A DNA stretch of 64,000 bases from an uncultured Nitrospira sp. GTDB taxonomy: Bacteria; Nitrospirota; Nitrospiria; Nitrospirales; Nitrospiraceae. The stretch is from contig CABVRZ010000004.1 of assembly GCA_902500775.1 (NCBI GenBank), positions 1 through 64,000 of the forward strand. The letters are read 5' to 3'. The notes under the pieces are model-generated. The model did no database searches, was not told the origin of the DNA, and saw only the letters and a program-made list of their open reading frames with translations. Below, one piece after another: positions 25,826 through 34,213 of this stretch (within the stretch, counting starts at the first letter, position 1; the number at the start of each line of letters is the position of its first letter). Position numbers and translations under genes: made by a program.

Positions 25826-27073
25826 ATGGAATTCCGCCAGGCCGTACAGAAAATAGGGGAAGTGGCTCGTCCTGGAGCTCGAATCTCACGGCGAGCAGTC
25901 ATTGCGGGTTCAATTCTGGTCCTTTGTTTCACCTTAGGTTTCTTGGAATTTGTTTCGTATGTCTATCTGCGTGTGGAGGAAGGATATGATGGACGTCATT
26001 TGATGATGCATCAGTTTGATGATTACAAGAACATTCATCCGACTCCGCACTATCAAGACACCAGAGGCGTCACACACAATGAACAGGGATTTCGGAGGAC
26101 CGAGGATGTTTCCATGGCAAAACCTCCGAACACCTACCGTATTTTCCTTATGGGAGGGTCGACAGCCTACGGCTTGGGGTCCTTGTCGCCGAAGGGGCAT
26201 GTCAAATATCCGGTGCTCAACAACAATGAGACCATTGATCACTACGTGGAGGAACTTCTGCATCACAAGATTCCATCTCGTCGATTTGAGGTGATCAATG
26301 CCGCCATTCCCAGCCATTCTAGTCATCACCATTTGATTTATCTTAACCAGACGATTTTGAAGTACCATCCGGACATGATCATTCTTCTTGATGGCACCAA
26401 CGATTATTTCCCATGGGAGAAGGGGTATGATCAGTTCCGCGATTATCCCTACCGCGAATGGTCACATTTGTATCTGGATGAGCCCTCCCTGAAGGCCTGG
26501 GTCAGCTATACCGGGTTCTGGCTTTATCGCAAGAGTCATTTTGTGTACTTGGCGGGGAAGAAACTTCGCCCGCTCTGGTCGGCCATCCAGAGTATTCGCC
26601 CACAGCCCCGTCCACAGCTGGACGTGGATGATGCTTTGCGAAATCTCAATGCGAATGCTGATGCAAATTTCATCCGGATGGTGGAACGGAATGCGCTCAT
26701 CCTTCTGCACGAGGGAATTGTCCCTGTCTTTGCACTTCAACCGGATCTGCTGTTTGACCAGCACAAAGTACTGACAGAATTCGAACAGGAACGGTTGGCC
26801 GAAATCATCAAGTCAAAACCGGTTAACTACCCGCAGTTCAAGAACCGAGCTCGACCAATGGTTGCTGAAAAGCTTCGGCAGGTCACTGCCGACGTGGGAG
26901 CATCGTTCATTGACCTGACCGACATCTTCGGAGCAATCCAAGACGATGCGTTTACCGATGATTGCCACCTCACTCCGCTTGCCAATAGGACTATGGCCGG
27001 ATACATCGGTGACCGCATTGTACCCCTTATCATCGCTTCACTGTCACCCGCACGTGACAAGCATCGCTCATGA
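25826..27073 (+). CDS. SGNH/GDSL hydrolase with N-terminal TM anchor
   Basis: The 415-residue protein has a TM helix near residues 25-47. Catalytic blocks are complete: block I FLMGGSTAYG, block III-like LLDGTNDYF and block V DDCHLTPLANR with the Asp-x-x-His pair. It would hydrolyse or transfer acyl groups in the periplasm, probably on the EPS. A broken C-terminal copy of this gene exists at 30375-30828. Its stop overlaps the next small ORF by ATGA. Confidence 0.8.
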   Translation: MEFRQAVQKIGEVARPGARISRRAVIAGSILVLCFTLGFLEFVSYVYLRVEEGYDGRHLMMHQFDDYKNIHPTPHYQDTRGVTHNEQGFRRTEDVSMAKPPNTYRIFLMGGSTAYGLGSLSPKGHVKYPVLNNNETIDHYVEELLHHKIPSRRFEVINAAIPSHSSHHHLIYLNQTILKYHPDMIILLDGTNDYFPWEKGYDQFRDYPYREWSHLYLDEPSLKAWVSYTGFWLYRKSHFVYLAGKKLRPLWSAIQSIRPQPRPQLDVDDALRNLNANADANFIRMVERNALILLHEGIVPVFALQPDLLFDQHKVLTEFEQERLAEIIKSKPVNYPQFKNRARPMVAEKLRQVTADVGASFIDLTDIFGAIQDDAFTDDCHLTPLANRTMAGYIGDRIVPLIIASLSPARDKHRS

Positions 27074-27270
27074 AGACCAATCACCTCGACAACCAAGGTA
27101 GGGCTGTCTCAACGAGTTCTACGTCTCATGACAGAACCTCATCCGAGCGAGAGGCCTGTGTGGAGGGCAATGAAATGAGACATGCAGATCTGACAGGTGC
27201 AACCCGAGTGATGTGTCTCAATGAGCAAGGAGACCGTTGTTCCAAGAATGATGGGGATCGCAACACATGA
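27070..27270 (+). CDS. Candidate 66-aa hydrophilic protein
   Basis: This 66-codon ORF starts at an ATGA overlap with the SGNH gene stop and ends at an ATGA overlap with the FemAB-like gene start. Double overlaps argue for real translation, at least for coupling. The product is polar, rich in Ser, Thr, Glu and Asp, with three Cys; no domain is recognised. Composition alone does not look like a folded protein, so confidence is moderate. Confidence 0.4.
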   Translation: MKTNHLDNQGRAVSTSSTSHDRTSSEREACVEGNEMRHADLTGATRVMCLNEQGDRCSKNDGDRNT

Positions 27271-28328
27271 TCGCCCAGTTCATTGATCATCAGGATGTAC
27301 GCTGGAGAGAGTTCTTGAAAAGGACCAAACATGACTTCTATGACTTGCCTGAGTATGCCGAGTTGGCGGCAGCTGAAGAAGACGCGATACCGATGGCCTT
27401 CTACGCTGAACATCAGTCGGCGGTGTGTCTGATTCCGCTTCTTATTCGTCCAATACCTCCGGTGCTCAATGCTCCACGGGATTGGTGCGATTGCCTATCC
27501 CCCTATGGATACTCGGGCGTGTTGCTGTCGCCCTCGCACGAACAGTTACCCTTATTTCTCGAAGTGTTTTGCGACATCGCACGGGAACGCGGAATTGTGA
27601 CGGCCTTCATTCGTTTGCATCCTCTGTTCCCGCTGCCACACGGGCCGCTAGAAAAGTTCGGCCAACTGATATCGCACGGGCCGACGGTGCACATCAATTT
27701 GTCTGATTCTAAGGAGCACATTTGGCAGCAGGTATCCACGAATCATCAACGTGACATTAAAAGGCTCATGCGGCTAGGGTACTATTGTACCCGTGATGAC
27801 TGGAACCGGTTTCCCGAGTTCATGGATTTGTATCATTCCAATATGCAGCGGGTGGGTGCCAAAGGGCGGTACTTCTTTTCACGGGCATACTTTGAAGATC
27901 TGAGGACCCAACTTGGCAACCGTGTGCATCTGGTTTGTGCGCTGACCAGCACCAATGATCTTGCGGCAGCTGGTCTGATGATCGTCACCGATGGGATCGC
28001 TCAGCACCATCTTCTGGCAACGGCTGAGCCGTATCTTCGCCGGTCACCATCAAAATTGGTGGTCGACGGCATGTGGCGCTGGGCCCAGGAGCAATCGTGT
28101 GACGTATTTCACATTGGTGGCGGTGTCGGGGCCAGGGAGGATTCGCTGTTTCATTTCAAAGCAGGTTTCTCACCCCTGCGTAGTCAGTTCCGCAGTTATC
28201 GCGTCGTGATCGATGATGTAAAGAATCGGACGTTGGGTTTGGCCGCCAGACCTTGGGCATGTGACCGTGAGCCGCATGAGTTCTTTCCCGGATACCGCTA
28301 TCTTGGGAAGGAGAATGATCCGGCCTAG
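27267..28328 (+). CDS. FemAB/BioF2-like GNAT acyltransferase
   Basis: The 353-residue protein has the double-GNAT layout of the acetyltransferase_6/FemAB group: an N-terminal DFYDLPEYAELAA, HPLFPL, a central NHQRDIKRLMRLGY and MQRVGAKGRYFFSRAYFEDL, and C-terminal HIGGGVGAREDSLFHFKAGF. Family members transfer aminoacyl or acyl groups and are common in EPS and PEP-CTERM loci. It is homologous to the gene at 33121-34194 (shared F-x-F-K-x-x-F near the end). It probably N- or O-acylates a sugar such as bacillosamine. Confidence 0.8.
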   Translation: MIAQFIDHQDVRWREFLKRTKHDFYDLPEYAELAAAEEDAIPMAFYAEHQSAVCLIPLLIRPIPPVLNAPRDWCDCLSPYGYSGVLLSPSHEQLPLFLEVFCDIARERGIVTAFIRLHPLFPLPHGPLEKFGQLISHGPTVHINLSDSKEHIWQQVSTNHQRDIKRLMRLGYYCTRDDWNRFPEFMDLYHSNMQRVGAKGRYFFSRAYFEDLRTQLGNRVHLVCALTSTNDLAAAGLMIVTDGIAQHHLLATAEPYLRRSPSKLVVDGMWRWAQEQSCDVFHIGGGVGAREDSLFHFKAGFSPLRSQFRSYRVVIDDVKNRTLGLAARPWACDREPHEFFPGYRYLGKENDPA

Positions 28329-28396
28329 ATTCTCTAAACGACGCATGATGGCCTCGCCGACTATGCAACGAGAACGGTGACGTTGGTGTGCACCAC

Positions 28397-29050
28397 ATGA
28401 TCAATATCTCTGAGCCGACCATTGCCAGGCTGTTTCCGGGGAAGCGCGCTGTCGACCTCGTGGTGACGGTCGGCCTACTTCCATTCCTGCTTCCTGTTAT
28501 TGGACTCACCGCGCTGGCGATATGGGTTCTTCATGGGCGGCCGCTGTTGTTCGTGCAGGAACGCCCTGGGTTCCACGAGCAACCCTTTAAGGCATATAAA
28601 TTCCGTACGATGACCAATGCCCGCGGACCCGACGGGCAACTCTTGCCCGACGAGGATCGACTCACACGCTTTGGCAAGTTGATGCGCAGCACCAGCCTGG
28701 ATGAACTTCCTGGATTCTTCAACATCTTGAAAGGTGAGATGAGTCTCGTGGGCCCGCGACCTCTCCGCATGCACTACCTCACACGGTATAGCTCGGAGCA
28801 GCACCGTCGGCATCTGGTTCCCCCAGGCCTGACGGGCTGGGCTCAGGTGAACGGAAGGAATACCACCGACTGGCAACAGCGATTTCTCCTCGATCTGTGG
28901 TATGTCGATCATCGTTCACTGTGGCTGGATTGTAAAATCATTCTGATGACGCCATGGAAAGTGCTCAAGCGGGAGGGTGTTACGCATGCTGACGAACCAT
29001 CCTCTGAGGGCGAATTTAAGGGCGCCCCTTCGGACCGGCCATCTCAATAA
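28397..29050 (+). CDS. Polyprenyl-phosphate phosphoglycosyl transferase, PglC-like (copy 1)
   Basis: The 217-residue monotopic enzyme has an N-terminal re-entrant hydrophobic segment (FPGKRAVDLVVTVGLLPFLLPV), then YKFRTMTNAR, the catalytic Asp-Glu pair in SLDELPGFFNILKGEMSLVGPRP, and GLTGWAQVNGRN. It links phospho-sugar from UDP-sugar to undecaprenyl phosphate and starts repeat synthesis. It is closely similar to copy 2 at 30821. With PglF, PglE and PglD in this locus, UDP-diacetylbacillosamine is the likely donor. Confidence 0.9.
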   Translation: MINISEPTIARLFPGKRAVDLVVTVGLLPFLLPVIGLTALAIWVLHGRPLLFVQERPGFHEQPFKAYKFRTMTNARGPDGQLLPDEDRLTRFGKLMRSTSLDELPGFFNILKGEMSLVGPRPLRMHYLTRYSSEQHRRHLVPPGLTGWAQVNGRNTTDWQQRFLLDLWYVDHRSLWLDCKIILMTPWKVLKREGVTHADEPSSEGEFKGAPSDRPSQ

Positions 29051-29106
29051 CAGGCTGGACTCCACGTATCATGCACGAGAGATGTCCATAGGAAGTAGAA
29101 ACAAGA

Positions 29107-29343
29107 TTTGATTCTAATCGGCGGGGGCGGGCATTGTCGCTCAATCGCATTGATATCATCGAAATGGAGGGCCGGTTCTCAATTCGCGGCATCGTTGATG
29201 AAAAGGAAACACTGGATCCGACACTCACGGACTACCCATTGCTTGGTCGGGCGGAAGATATGTTTGATCTGGCAAAGTCCTGCCGCAACTTTCTGATCAC
29301 CATCGGGCAGATCAAGTCTCCAGAGCCGCGTAATCGGCTGGCA
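29107..29343 (+). pseudogene. Truncated, frameshifted PglD-like gene
   Basis: The remnant reads LILIGGGGHCRS in one frame, then shifts to RIDIIEMEGRFSIRGIVDE, PLLGRAEDMFDLAKS and NFLITIGQIKSPEPRNRL. These match the N-terminal half of the intact PglD at 31535 nearly residue by residue. The C-terminal hexapeptide-repeat half is missing and the next bases differ in composition. One frameshift and a 3' truncation make it non-functional. It sits between PglC copy 1 and PhyH copy 1, the same order as the intact set downstream. Confidence 0.85.
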
Positions 29344-29464
29344 GCGACACGCCGCGGGCGTGGCGCCGCCGGTCCCCAAAATAGCTTTTGCGACCAGCGG
29401 TCTGCCTGCGCGGCGTTTCCCGCGCATTGCAGGATGAAACTTGACAGGAAAGAAGAGGCCACGG

Positions 29465-30343
29465 ATGCAATCCTTCACGCTCACACCCGAACAACGCGCC
29501 TTCCTTCCCAGCGACTCCGACGTCGCCTTCTACGAAGCGAACGGCTACTATATCTCCAGGGAAGGCCTCATTCCCGAGTCTCTGCTGAACTCGACTTACG
29601 ATGCCATTCAGCGCTTTTGGGACGGAGAAGTTGATCACGTCCTGCCTCTTGACACCGGCTTCGTGAATTGGAAGAAGGGCGACGGCGACGGGCAGCGGAT
29701 CAATGAATTCCTCTCCCTGCAAAAGAAGGAAGTGATCGAGCTCGCCGTCTATCCACTTATCGGCGCCATCGCCGCCAGGCTCATGCACAGCAAAGTCATC
29801 CGCTTGCTGGACGATCAACTTTTCTACAAGCCCTCCGGCTCGAGCAACGCCCCGAGCGTCGGCACTGGCTGGCACACTGATCACTCCTATTGGGGGACGT
29901 GCAGTTCGGATAAGCTCATCACCGCCTGGGTGCCCTTCCATAACTTGCACCAGAACCGCAGCCCGCTCGCAGTGATGCCCGGCAGCCATCGCTGGAAGGA
30001 CATGGAACACTTCCGCTTTTTCAACAATCAGAACTTCGACGAAATGGAGGAGCGTCTGCGCATCCAGGGCCACGAAGTGAATGTCGTGCCCCTCACGATG
30101 AAGCGTGGACAGTGCAGCTTTCACCACTGCTGGCTCGTCCACGGCAGCTACCCCAATACCAGCGGCGAGCCGCGACTCTCCTACGCGGCGCACTATCAGG
30201 ACGGCGACAATCATTACCGCCCAATGCTCGATCCGCAGGGACGGAAGGTGGAAATGTTTGATGAAAAGCTGTGCTGCAAACTGCCCAATGGCGACCCGGA
30301 TTTCAGCGACCCGACCGTCTTCCCCACCGCGTGGGCGGAGTAG
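29465..30343 (+). CDS. PhyH-family Fe(II)/2-oxoglutarate dioxygenase (copy 1)
   Basis: The 292-residue enzyme has the PhyH jelly-roll motif: the facial triad HTD in GTGWHTDHSYWGTC (about residue 135), a distal His in FHHCWLVHGSYPN, and Arg in GEPRLSYAAHYQDG. It would hydroxylate a sugar, acyl or amino group of the EPS. Codon use is visibly more GC-rich at third positions than in its neighbours (for example CTC, GCC, ATC), suggesting transfer from another genome. ATG 29465 follows AAGAAGAGG. It is homologous to copy 2 at 32227. Confidence 0.82.
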   Translation: MQSFTLTPEQRAFLPSDSDVAFYEANGYYISREGLIPESLLNSTYDAIQRFWDGEVDHVLPLDTGFVNWKKGDGDGQRINEFLSLQKKEVIELAVYPLIGAIAARLMHSKVIRLLDDQLFYKPSGSSNAPSVGTGWHTDHSYWGTCSSDKLITAWVPFHNLHQNRSPLAVMPGSHRWKDMEHFRFFNNQNFDEMEERLRIQGHEVNVVPLTMKRGQCSFHHCWLVHGSYPNTSGEPRLSYAAHYQDGDNHYRPMLDPQGRKVEMFDEKLCCKLPNGDPDFSDPTVFPTAWAE

Positions 30344-30374
30344 TGAGCTAGGCTCGAAAAATTGGACGGGCTCC

Positions 30375-30828
30375 GCTTTGGGATACGAGCACATCGACGT
30401 GGCGGGAACCTTGTGGAATCTTGATACGAACGCGGACTGCAATTGCGTGAAAATGGCCGAGAAACTCGCTGGTTCTACGGGATGAACGAATCGTTCCCGC
30501 CGTCGTGCTCCAGCCCGAGATCGTCTATCAACAACGCAGGCAGCTGGCTTCCTTCGAGCAGACGGTTCTGAATGAAGTCGCCACGAGTTGGCCGATGAAT
30601 TTTGTGGAATTCAAAAATCAAGCCCGTTCATTGGTGATATCCAAACTGCAGCAGGCGAATGAAGGAAACGGGGCATACTTTGCCGATCTTACGGATATTG
30701 TTCTCGGCGTGAGGGATGACGCCTACTCAAGCCACTGCCATTTGACCGCGAACGGGAACCGTGCCCGCGCTGAACATCTAGGGCAACGACGCCTACCCGT
30801 GATTCGGAGCGCCGCCGCAGATGGATAA
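30375..30828 (+). pseudogene. Broken C-terminal fragment of SGNH hydrolase
   Basis: Pieces in two frames align with the C-terminal third of the 25826 gene: TLWNLDTNADCNCVKMAEKL, then after a shift ERIVPAVVLQPEIVYQQRR, FVEFKNQARSLVISKLQQ, FADLTDIVLGVRDDAYSSHCHLT. The catalytic D-x-x-H region is changed to SSHCHLT. The N-terminal half, including the nucleophile Ser, is absent. It marks the left edge of the second copy of a duplicated module. Confidence 0.8.
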
Positions 30829-31495
30829 CCGATGTTGCCCGACAACGCGCGAAACTCGCAGAGGCTTTTGGGAACAGTTTCCTGCAAAACGACTGTTTGA
30901 TCTGACGGTGACGGTGATCGTGCTTCCATTCATCGTGCCCATTGTCGGCGTCATGGCCCTCGTCGCCGGCTTCGTTCACGGATGGCCTCTTCTTTTCACC
31001 CAGATACGTCCGGGATTGCATGGACGTCCCTTTCATCTCTATAAATTCCGTACCATGACGAATGCCCGAGGGCCGGATGGACATCTCTTGCCTGATGCGG
31101 ACCGACTCACACGGTTTGGCAAGTTGATGCGGAGCAGTAGTCTGGATGAGCTCCCGGAGCTGTTCAATGTGCTAAAAGGCGAGATGAGTCTCGTCGGACC
31201 TCGCCCACTCCTAATGGAATATCTGTCGCTCTATACGGTCGAGCAGCGACGCCGACACCTTGTTCCGCCCGGCATAACAGGATGGGCTCAGGTAAACGGG
31301 CGTAATAGCGCCACCTGGCAACAACGATTTCTTCTCGATCTGTGGTATGTCGATCATCGCTCTCTCTGGCTGGATTGTAAAATCATCTTGCTGACGCCCT
31401 GGAAAGTTCTCAAGCGCGAGGGCATCATGCATCCCGACGATCCATCCTGGGGAGGCAAGTTTAAAGGTGCAGCGTCGGATCCGCTCTCTCGGTGA
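30821..31495 (+). CDS. Polyprenyl-phosphate phosphoglycosyl transferase, PglC-like (copy 2)
   Basis: The 224-residue enzyme shows the same motifs as copy 1: FPAKRLFDLTVTVIVLPFIV, YKFRTMTNAR, SSLDELPELFNVLKGEMSLV and GITGWAQVNGRN. The catalytic Asp-Glu is intact. It overlaps the end of the SGNH fragment by a few bases and is followed at 39 bp by the intact PglD. The last 70 residues are almost the same as in copy 1 (DLWYVDHRSLWLDCKI). Both copies look active, so they may load different sugars. Confidence 0.9.
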   Translation: MDNRCCPTTRETRRGFWEQFPAKRLFDLTVTVIVLPFIVPIVGVMALVAGFVHGWPLLFTQIRPGLHGRPFHLYKFRTMTNARGPDGHLLPDADRLTRFGKLMRSSSLDELPELFNVLKGEMSLVGPRPLLMEYLSLYTVEQRRRHLVPPGITGWAQVNGRNSATWQQRFLLDLWYVDHRSLWLDCKIILLTPWKVLKREGIMHPDDPSWGGKFKGAASDPLSR

Positions 31496-31534
31496 TAGGG
31501 TGCAGGTCGGCCTAATGTGGGCTAGAATGGCATT

Positions 31535-32164
31535 ATGAAACAAAAGAAGGATCTGATCCTGATCGGTGGGGGTGGCCATTGTCGCTCCTGCATCGATGTC
31601 ATCGAAATGGATGGCCGGTTTACGATTCGCGGCATCGTTGACGAACGGGACTCCTTGGATCATGCGCTCTCGATGTACCCACTGCTTGGTCGGGAGGAAG
31701 ATCTTGTGGAGCTGGCTAAATCCTACAAGAACTTCCTGATCACGATCGGACAGATTAAAACTCCTGAGCCGCGGATTCGGCTGTTTGATCACCTCAAGCA
31801 GCTTGGTATGGTCCTCCCCATCATCGTCTCTCCGTTGGCTCATGTTTCACGCCAGGCCATCCTTGCGGAGGGAACGATCATCATGCACGACGCACTGGTC
31901 AACGCGGGTGCCTCCGTGGGACGAAATTGCATCATTAATACAAAGGCACTGATCGAGCACGACGCCGTCATTGAAGATCATTGTCATATTTCTACTGCAG
32001 CTGTGGTGAACGGTACAGCCAAGATTGAGCGGAGCTCATTTATTGGTAGCAACTCCGTGATACGGGAATCTGTTGTCGTCGGTGAATCCTCGATCGTCGG
32101 AGCAGGAGTTGCCGTCTTGCACCATGTCGGACCTCACTCAGTGATGCACGCTTTGTCCTCGTAA
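31535..32164 (+). CDS. PglD/NeuD-like sugar acyltransferase
   Basis: The 209-residue protein has an N-terminal Rossmann-like domain (LILIGGGGHCRSCIDVIE) and a C-terminal left-handed beta helix of hexapeptide repeats (AILAEGTIIMHDALV, VGRNCIINTKALIEHD, GENERAL pattern V-x-x-x-A/S-x). The His in HDAVIEDHCHIS fits the catalytic His of PglD. It would acetylate UDP-4-amino sugar with acetyl-CoA. It is the intact parent of the remnant at 29107. Confidence 0.85.
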   Translation: MKQKKDLILIGGGGHCRSCIDVIEMDGRFTIRGIVDERDSLDHALSMYPLLGREEDLVELAKSYKNFLITIGQIKTPEPRIRLFDHLKQLGMVLPIIVSPLAHVSRQAILAEGTIIMHDALVNAGASVGRNCIINTKALIEHDAVIEDHCHISTAAVVNGTAKIERSSFIGSNSVIRESVVVGESSIVGAGVAVLHHVGPHSVMHALSS

Positions 32165-32226
32165 GCACCGTGAAGTAGTCTTCGGGACCAGTCTCCTCCT
32201 TTGTCTAACAACCAGTTAAGGATCCA

Positions 32227-33087
32227 ATGATGCCGCTTACACCGGAAGAAGAAGCTTTGCTGCCTTCAAATCTTGATGTGGTCTTTTACCGTCAGCATGG
32301 TTGGTATCGATCGAAGCGGGTGCTACCAGATTCGTTGCTGGACCTTGCGTTCATGGGGATTCAGCGACACTTCTCTGGCGAGCGTGATTGGGTCCTGCCT
32401 CCGACCAGTGGCTTTTCGGACTGGAAGCCTGGTGATGACAATACTGTGCGGAACGCGGAAGTGGTGGCACTTCAGAATGCGCAGATCCGAACGTTGGCGC
32501 TTTACCCAATCTTAGGTGCGATTGCCGCCCGTTTGACAGGAAGTCCCGTCATCCGTTACTTGGCCGATACCTTGGTCGACAAACCCGGCATGTTGTCCGA
32601 GGACGAATCGGTGGTCGGCTGGCATACCGATCGGGCCTACTGGGGCACCTGCACATCAGATAACTTGCTTACGATGTGGATTCCATTTCAAGACTGCACA
32701 GTCGAGATGGGGCCGTTACTCTATGTTGATGGCAGTCATCGGTGGTCAGGAACCGAAGATCTACGCACTTTTCGGTCCAAGGATCTGGATGAACTAGAAC
32801 GGAGGTTTCCCGACCGTGCCCCCATCACCAAGATTCCTATGACCCTTCGTCGAGGCGAACTCAGCGTGCACCATTGCCGTCTGGTTCACGGAAGCGGGCC
32901 GAACACCAGTCAAACGCCTCGCCTCGCGCTCGCGGTACATTTGCAGGACGCCGACAATCAGTATCGCCTCTATCGTAACGAAAAAGGCATCCCCTGGCAT
33001 ATCTTCCTTGACGATCTCGCGCCGAAACGTGAAGACGGGTTTCCAGACTATACCGATCCGATCATCTTCCCAACTCTTTGGAAATAG
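32227..33087 (+). CDS. PhyH-family Fe(II)/2-oxoglutarate dioxygenase (copy 2)
   Basis: The 286-residue enzyme carries HTD in VGWHTDRAYWGTC, the distal His in VHHCRLVHGSGPN and Arg in TPRLALAVHLQDADN. Sequence order matches copy 1 along the whole length, but codon use is like the neighbours, unlike copy 1. It lies between PglD and a FemAB-like gene, so it may hydroxylate the acyl group or sugar that those enzymes handle. Confidence 0.83.
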   Translation: MMPLTPEEEALLPSNLDVVFYRQHGWYRSKRVLPDSLLDLAFMGIQRHFSGERDWVLPPTSGFSDWKPGDDNTVRNAEVVALQNAQIRTLALYPILGAIAARLTGSPVIRYLADTLVDKPGMLSEDESVVGWHTDRAYWGTCTSDNLLTMWIPFQDCTVEMGPLLYVDGSHRWSGTEDLRTFRSKDLDELERRFPDRAPITKIPMTLRRGELSVHHCRLVHGSGPNTSQTPRLALAVHLQDADNQYRLYRNEKGIPWHIFLDDLAPKREDGFPDYTDPIIFPTLWK

Positions 33088-33120
33088 CCACCGAAGCGTG
33101 AGCACACTGGGCCGATCGCC

Positions 33121-34194
33121 ATGGGTACCAACCGAGATACGTTCCATCTCCTGAATGCCGCCATTCCAGAACAGCGGGCTCAATGGCTTGATCTCTGGCA
33201 TATGTGGCCTCAGCAGGATGTGGTCGCGCATCCAGGGTACGTTGAACTCTTTGCCCGACCAGGAGATCAGGTCATCTGTGTCGCTCAGAAAGGCGTGGAA
33301 AGCGGGATCTTGTTTCCGCTGATCGTTCGCCCTCTTTGTGCTGACCCTTGGGGGCGAGGGGAGGGTGAAATCTGTGATCTTGTTTCAGCCTACGGATATG
33401 GCGGGCCATTCGGGTGGGGACCATACAATGTCGAGACGTTTTGGAGTGAGTTTGAACAGTGGGTGCAGGGTATCCGTGCGGTATCGTTATTCGCACGATT
33501 CTCGCTGTTCAAGGACCAACTCATCCCATTTTACGGGGACACAGTGGTGAAGGGGCCATGTGTGATTGTGTCACTCGAAACGCCGGCTGACATGCTCCTG
33601 CGGAGCTATGAGAAGAGCGTTCGGGAAAATGTGCGCCAGGCGGAACGAGCTGGTGTGACACTCGAACCGGACCCGGAGTGCAAGCGCCTCGATGAATTCC
33701 TCACCGTGTATTACTCGACTATGGACCGCCTCGGGGCCTTACAGATGTATTATTTCCAAAAATCCTTTTTTGAAAGGCTGATCGCCCAACTCCCCAGTCG
33801 GGTCGCGTTGTTCCACGCACTCCACAATCAGCGCATTGTATCCTCAGAACTCTTGCTGGTCTCCAACAACCATATCTATTCGTTCTTAGCTGGAACACTT
33901 GAGGAAGGTTTTCGGTGCCGTGCCAATCCCTTGTTACGCCATGGAGTCCATCTCTGGGGCAAAGCCCAGGGAAAGCAGCAGGTTGTCCTGGGCGGCGGAT
34001 ATTCTGGACAGGATAGTCTTCTGCGGTTCAAGCAGCAGTTTGCAAAAAACGGAAATGTCCAGTTTACGGTCGGGGCCCAAATCCTGAACCGTCATCTGTA
34101 TCAGACTCTGATCGACAAGCGAGCAGCCTGGGAACGCGAACAGGGTAATAACTGGTCCCCCGCTGATGGCTTTTTCCCAGCCTATCGTGGGTAG
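33121..34194 (+). CDS. FemAB/BioF2-like GNAT acyltransferase (copy 2)
   Basis: The 357-residue protein has the same double-GNAT layout as the 27267 gene: DVVAHPGYVELFARPG, SAYGYGGPFGWG, SYEKSVRENVRQAERAGV, MDRLGALQMYYFQKSFFERL and LGGGYSGQDSLLRFKQQFAKN. The conserved aromatic and Lys residues near the C-terminus are present. It probably acylates an amino sugar. ATG 33121 lies 33 bp after PhyH. Confidence 0.8.
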   Translation: MGTNRDTFHLLNAAIPEQRAQWLDLWHMWPQQDVVAHPGYVELFARPGDQVICVAQKGVESGILFPLIVRPLCADPWGRGEGEICDLVSAYGYGGPFGWGPYNVETFWSEFEQWVQGIRAVSLFARFSLFKDQLIPFYGDTVVKGPCVIVSLETPADMLLRSYEKSVRENVRQAERAGVTLEPDPECKRLDEFLTVYYSTMDRLGALQMYYFQKSFFERLIAQLPSRVALFHALHNQRIVSSELLLVSNNHIYSFLAGTLEEGFRCRANPLLRHGVHLWGKAQGKQQVVLGGGYSGQDSLLRFKQQFAKNGNVQFTVGAQILNRHLYQTLIDKRAAWEREQGNNWSPADGFFPAYRG

Positions 34195-34213
34195 GTTTTC
34201 CGCACGTCCAACG

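Noticed and set aside
29312-30442. Long minus-strand ORF of 376 codons
   Set aside because: It is antisense to PhyH copy 1, which has a complete HTD...H...R motif on the plus strand; the open antisense frame follows from strong GC3 bias.
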